Source: Paralvinella palmiformis (lineage: Eukaryota > Annelida > Polychaeta > Terebellida > Alvinellidae). From it: a stretch of 64,000 nucleotides of DNA. Each line of letters opens with the position of its first letter. Position 1 is the stretch's first letter. The stretch lies in assembly GCA_025642065.1 (NCBI GenBank), contig JAODUP010000140.1, positions 257,501 to 321,500 on the forward strand. Reading direction: 5' to 3'. Below the pieces are notes generated by a model. The model was given only the letters and a program-made list of their open reading frames with translations. It was not told the DNA's origin and searched no databases. Positions 61,515 to 64,000 of the stretch are shown here, one piece after another. The position numbers and the translations under genes are program-made.

Positions 61515-63895
61515 ATAACCTGTATCTTTACCTGTGTTTGTCTTACATTTTATACACTTTTGGAATATAAGCAGTGTTTTTATTTTGTAAAACAATCTTG
61601 ATTAATAGGATGCGTGTCCTAGACTACTAACCTCAGCATACCTGCTGCCATCTGGTGTAGAACAGGATGTCCAGATACAAGCTAGAAATCTTCCTGATGT
61701 AAGTCATAATCTTTATCATCATCATTATTACTTGACTCATTTGAATAATATGGTTATTTTTTTAACGAGGATTATGTTGTTTTTTTTTGAAGAAGAGAAA
61801 AATATAGTCTTAACTTTAACACAGGCCAACACAACAATCTATTTTACAGCTGTTTCCCCCCCTATAATAATATTTTAATTTAATCAAAATATTATTTAAT
61901 ACCATGACCATTTATATAATAAAAAAGATTTACAAAATACAGTGATATTTGTATTTTCTTACAGAATCAACAATATACATGCCAGCTATTCCAGGATAAT
62001 ATAAAAGTTGTTGAAGTAGAAGCAACTCGTACAGATTCAAGTGAAGTAGTGTGTACTAATCTTAAGGTAATATTTGACTATATGAAACTTACTATACTGT
62101 TTTATAAAAGTGGCATTTACATGGATGTTCTGTTAGTATAGCATGACACTTAATGTTACAATAACTTAGAAGGCATAATTTAACATTGTACCTATTAACT
62201 TTATAGACAATACATTGTGTAATGTTCCAGTTCACTAATGTTTGTTTAATTTAGCTTTTAAATTATTTAAATGTAATCTATTCTGATGGTTATCTAATTA
62301 ACACAAACATAATTGTGCTGCAGCATTCACTGGGAGGAAGTGATCATTATCAGTTATTCGAACTCAAAGTAAAGTGGAAGAATGATTTTCAGGTTGATGG
62401 ATCTGTTAAAAATGGTATGTAAATATTCTGCTATATTTTTAGACAATATCACTCACAAGTTCACAAAATCACCATTTTATTTGTACAAAATGCATCATTT
62501 TGAACTGAAGTTATTGACATTAAATCTCACTAGAAGAATCCAGAGTCAGTAATTTAGCAAATGTCCCATTAATCAGTAAATTCCACATGGACCATAACTT
62601 TATTTCACATTGGAATAGACTTCAGTCTAACATCTAGAAGACATCCGAGAGCCAAATACTCGCTTTTATGGCTCACTCGTACAAAGTTTGTGGATCATTA
62701 TTCCATATAATAGCTATACCTGTACATACACTGAATCGTCAAAGCTTGTTATAATGGTGGACTTGAAAACATTTGTCTGTCTACAGATAAGAATCACTTC
62801 TGATACAATCACAGAGACTTGGAAGCTCATATTGAAATTTCCATAATCTCTCACTTGTTAAATGTCTATATTTTGGTGAGAATGCACTGATAGAGCAAGT
62901 GATTAAAGTAAACCTCTCAACTCTCCAAGTCCAGGGTTCCAATCCTACTTACAGCTGTGTTTGTGGGATGTTTTCCCTAGGGAGTTGGCCCTCAATCAGA
63001 TGTCCCAGTTGTGATTGTCACCAAACTTAAACAAATAATTCTCACTCACCTTGTCCTTTAATGATTATGCTATGTGTTGTAATGTTTTTGATGTATCCCA
63101 CCATTATCCATGATTCATATCTGTTGTATTCAACCTGTAGCCCTTTTTCAGTTTGCCTTCGATTGATTATTTGATCAGATTATTTCAGTGATTCTCAAAT
63201 GTTTTTGTAGTATAACCCCCTTACCCCAGACAATAATCGCGATAGGCCACTGACATCCAGCCACCAATCACATAATGTTTGATTTGCTTGTTTAAATGTT
63301 CTAAAGTGTAAATATGTGAAAGTGGTTGCTGGTAGGACATTCTGCTATGAATTCTTACGTATTTGCTGTTTCAGGTGAATGTAGCGATTTGTGATGCATT
63401 GTTTCTTGTTTCATTCTTCTGTCAATAAAAATCAATTTAATCCTTTATTTTACTGCAGTGACGGTGTACAGTTGTAATAACATGGCCACTGATTGTACGT
63501 CATGTATCGTGTCACCAAATAAGGATTATAATTGCGTCTGGTGTCCAAATGGTGGCTGTTCATATCGAGACTCGTGTAGTAATCTTATCTTAGAGACAAA
63601 AGACTGTCCACAGGCTGCCATTCTATCAGTAAGTAGAGATAAACGTCTTACATGGTTCGTTATCTTGTTATCGATATTCTCCTAAATTTACTGAATCTGA
63701 GTCATCCATTTGGATAATGATATTTCTTGTTTTAAATTTATTTTACAAACAGATTGAGCCAAAAACATTCCCAATAGATGGCAGCACTACAATCACTATA
63801 ACAGGCTCTAACATTGGTCAGAATCGTGAAGATATTCTTGGAGTCACATTAGCTGATGAACCATGCACTGTGACAAAATATGAAACTTCAAAAAC
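53561..63895 (+). CDS. PLXNA-like: Plexin receptor, class A-like, 5' part (13 exons, truncated by window end)
   Basis: Single-pass cell-surface receptor for semaphorins, used in axon guidance and cell movement. Joining 53561-54721, 55097-55288, 55719-55847, 57887-57987, 59290-59413, 60715-60877, 61084-61180, 61327-61444, 61609-61698, 61965-62066, 62324-62414, 63459-63628 and 63753-63895 gives one open frame of about 893 residues with matching phases. Order: signal peptide (hydrophobic core residues ~19-31), sema domain (~36-494), PSI1 (~503-551), linker, PSI2 (~651-695, with FPCHWC at 665-670), linker with an ARNLP motif, PSI3 (~795-840), start of IPT1 (847 on). Sema signatures include LYIGAVNRIFRY and TSKIAQIC...SYVEMPLIC. 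The three-PSI layout and FPCHWC favour class A over B; this was judged by eye. IPT2 onward, the membrane helix and the GAP domain lie beyond the window. The gene body is AT-rich and CpG-poor. Confidence 0.93.
54722..55096 (+). other. Plexin intron 1 with 16-bp tandem repeat
   Basis: GT-AG intron of 375 bp. At 54901-54946 a 16-bp unit starting CATTTTGTCCC is repeated almost three times. Nothing else was recognised in it. Confidence 0.85.
55097..55288 (+). CDS. Plexin exon 2: sema domain, continued
   Basis: 192 nt, phase 0 to 0, residues 388-451. ATTTCAG acceptor and AAG|GTAAGA donor. It encodes the penultimate sema blades, with segments LTAVAIDVV and VAFIGTEAGHLKK that fit the plexin pattern of Thr-Ala-Val-Ala and Phe-x-Gly-Thr-x-x-Gly. 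Confidence 0.92.
55641..55718 (+). repeat. 16-bp tandem repeat forming the exon 3 splice acceptor
   Basis: Four full units of TGTTTGTATTATATAT (the last with one change) are followed by a truncated fifth, TGTTTGTATTATAG. The AG of that final unit is the acceptor of exon 3. Confidence 0.9.
55719..55847 (+). CDS. Plexin exon 3: end of sema domain
   Basis: 129 nt, phase 0 to 0, residues 452-494. It encodes DEGSPVNKDMVFSNDRKHLYVMTEYK, whose GSP...D.V.S...LY.MTE pattern marks the sema C-terminus just before PSI1. Donor AAG|GTAAAT. Confidence 0.92.
55848..57886 (+). other. Plexin intron 3 (2.0 kb) with AATTCC-rich repeats
   Basis: GT-AG intron. At about 57015-57360 the motif AATTCC/ATCAATTC recurs many times. 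A ~28-bp block (CAATTCCAAATTTATCAATT...) occurs at 57072 and again at 57270. Two perfect inverted repeats lie inside: CCTACTTGGAAT/ATTCCAAGTAGG near 57145-57190 and TCTGGAATTGG/CCAATTCCAGA near 57316-57353. The rest is AT-rich unique DNA. Confidence 0.75.
57887..57987 (+). CDS. Plexin exon 4: first half of PSI1
   Basis: 101 nt, phase 0 in, phase 2 out; residues 495-527 plus two bases of codon 528. It encodes the PSI core C-x5-C-x2-C-x8-CGWC (GDPYCGWCSLEN), including the conserved Gly-Asp-Pro and Cys-Gly-Trp-Cys. Donor AATAA|GTAGGT. Confidence 0.92.
57988..59289 (+). other. Plexin intron 4
   Basis: GT-AG, about 1.3 kb, AT-rich. No repeat family or exon was recognised. Confidence 0.85.
59290..59413 (+). 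CDS. Plexin exon 5: second half of PSI1 and linker
   Basis: 124 nt, phase 2 in, phase 0 out, residues 528-569. It begins KCSPITSCQ and contains WLTSKSWCIGVTNCQP, matching the distal PSI cysteines. Donor ATG|GTATGA lies only a few bases before a CA microsatellite (59429-59484). Confidence 0.88.
59414..60714 (+). other. Plexin intron 5 with CA microsatellite and inverted-repeat element
   Basis: GT-AG, 1.3 kb. It contains (CA)n at 59419-59484, an (ACA)n run near 60064-60083, a perfect 11-bp hairpin with 6-nt loop at 60175-60202 (AAAATGGAGGC and its complement), the element at 60273-60583, and CT/TG runs at 60650-60688. Confidence 0.8.
60273..60583. mobile_element. MITE-like element with ~35-bp terminal inverted repeats
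   Basis: The left end (60273-60307: TAAGGCCATTG, a T run, then AATACTTGTTTTAC) is the near-complement of the right end (60553-60583: GTAAAACAAGTATT, an A run, then CAGTGGCCTA). The internal 245 bp encodes nothing recognisable. TA at both outer edges could be a Tc1/mariner-type target duplication. Only one copy is in the window, so the class is uncertain. Confidence 0.55.
60715..60877 (+). CDS. Plexin exon 6: linker between PSI1 and PSI2
   Basis: 163 nt to the preferred donor (CAAG|GTCTGT, phase 1). Residues 570-623 plus one base. It encodes the VKLSITSLPNGQNYKC start of the PSI1-PSI2 linker, which has an Ig-like fold in plexins. A second GT at 60872 (GAAG|GTCAAG) would also keep frame and drop two residues (Gly-Gln). 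The longer form is preferred because plexins keep a GlyGln-type segment here. Confidence 0.85.
61084..61180 (+). CDS. Plexin exon 7: linker and first Cys of PSI2
   Basis: 97 nt, phase 1 in, phase 2 out, residues 624-655 plus two bases of codon 656. It encodes KVDFLNTLFVLYTCSEYVT, matching the plexin pattern of an aromatic strand then Tyr-x-Cys. Acceptor TCTTTCAG, donor TGAC|GTATGT. Confidence 0.9.
61327..61444 (+). CDS. Plexin exon 8: PSI2 core
   Basis: 118 nt, phase 2 in, phase 0 out, residues 656-695. It encodes CSQCTVSQFPCHWCLYDNQC, with the conserved Pro-Cys-His-Trp-Cys. The donor is AAG|GTGTGT and runs directly into a ~67-bp (GT)n, so the exact 5' splice site sits in a microsatellite. 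A 98% identical copy of this exon is at 40367-40484. Confidence 0.92.
61445..61511. repeat. (GT)n microsatellite at the exon 8 donor
   Basis: About 33 GT units starting at the first base of intron 8. Confidence 0.97.
61609..61698 (+). CDS. Plexin exon 9: PSI2-PSI3 linker, ARNLP segment
   Basis: 90 nt, phase 0 to 0, residues 696-725. DACPRLLTSAYLLPSG and then ARNLPD match the plexin Cys-Pro and Ala-Arg-Asn-Leu-Pro motifs. Acceptor AATAG, donor GAT|GTAAGT. Confidence 0.9.
61965..62066 (+). CDS. Plexin exon 10: PSI2-PSI3 linker
   Basis: 102 nt, phase 0 to 0, residues 726-759. It encodes QQYTCQLFQD...EVVCTN, with the two cysteines of the linker Ig-like fold. Acceptor TTCTTACAG, donor AAG|GTAATA. 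Confidence 0.88.
62324..62414 (+). CDS. Plexin exon 11: end of linker before PSI3
   Basis: 91 nt, phase 0 in, phase 1 out, residues 760-789 plus one base. It contains FELKVKWKNDFQVD, matching the plexin strand with Val-x-Trp-Asn. Acceptor GTGCTGCAG, donor AATG|GTATGT. Confidence 0.87.
62415..63458 (+). other. Plexin intron 11 with SINE family 2
   Basis: GT-AG, 1.04 kb. It contains a sense-oriented SINE family 2 copy; the rest is AT-rich with no other feature seen. Confidence 0.8.
62892..63058 (+). mobile_element. SINE family 2 copy inside intron 11
   Basis: A degenerate A-box region (GAGCAAGTGATTAAAG), a B-box-like GGGTTCCAATCC at 62934-62945, the TGTGTTTGTGGGATG body, GGAGTTGGCCCTCAATCAG and a CTCACTCACC tail. 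Related to 46105-46256 and 46304-46395. Confidence 0.65.
63459..63628 (+). CDS. Plexin exon 12: PSI3
   Basis: 170 nt, phase 1 in, phase 0 out, residues 790-846. It encodes YSCNNMATDCTSCIVS...CVWCPNGGCSYRDSC...DCPQAAILS: a full PSI cysteine pattern followed by the Asp-Cys-Pro that leads into IPT1. Donor TCA|GTAAGT. Confidence 0.93.
63753..63895 (+). CDS. Plexin exon 13: start of first IPT/TIG domain
   Basis: 143 nt, phase 0 in, phase 2 out, residues 847-893 plus two bases. IEPKTFPIDGSTTITITGSN is the classic TIG start (Pro...Gly-Gly/Ser-Thr-x-Ile-Thr-Ile-x-Gly-x-Asn). Donor AAAAC|GTGAGT. The rest of the gene continues past the window. Confidence 0.93.
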
Positions 63896-64000
63896 GTGAG
63901 TGAACTACAGTATCCTGAGTTATATGATTTAATATTAATATAGGCACTGTTGTGTTGGCGCACTGATCAAGTTTTTAATGTATGAAAGAATTTTGTTTAT

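Overview
The window is animal nuclear DNA. It has one large multi-exon gene with canonical GT-AG introns, tRNA-derived SINEs, and very many CA/TA/GA/GTGA microsatellites. The gene content and repeat style suggest a lophotrochozoan, most likely a mollusc. That taxon is an inference, because no mitochondrial or rRNA marker is present. No prokaryotic genes, rRNA, CRISPR array or convincing functional tRNA gene was seen.

Layout. (1) Bases 1-~480 may hold the last exon and 3' UTR of an upstream + strand gene; this is weak. (2) About 0.5-53.4 kb has no convincing protein-coding gene. It is CpG-rich in several blocks (roughly 8.7-16.5 kb, 20-32 kb, 49 kb) and contains microsatellites, cryptic simple repeats, at least two tRNA-derived SINE families, a ~0.6 kb degenerate minisatellite near 31.9-32.4 kb, two RFX-type X-box palindromes, a possible TATA/Inr promoter at 47.46 kb and a possible 53-nt non-coding exon at 23.29 kb. 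Long open frames here are mostly translated simple repeats or chance. (3) From 53.47 kb to the right edge lies the 5' half of a plexin gene (+ strand, class A-like). Thirteen exons encode about 893 residues: signal peptide, sema domain, three PSI cysteine-rich domains with their linkers, and the start of the first IPT/TIG domain. The remaining IPT repeats, membrane segment and cytoplasmic GAP domain lie beyond the window. Splice phases agree at every junction and the joined frame contains no stop.

Plexins are cell-surface receptors for semaphorins and signal to Ras/Rap GTPases and the cytoskeleton. The long gene-poor region upstream is where the promoter, 5' UTR exons and enhancers of such a gene would be expected, but regulatory function there is not demonstrated.

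The most notable observation is a near-exact second copy of plexin exon 8 (PSI2) and its flanks at 40.31-40.51 kb, about 21 kb upstream and in the same orientation. Both splice sites are intact, but the conserved Trp-Cys pair of the PSI core is changed. Other points are an exon 3 splice acceptor made by the last unit of a 16-bp tandem repeat, a SINE with a perfect 17-bp target-site duplication, and a short terminal-inverted-repeat element in plexin intron 5.
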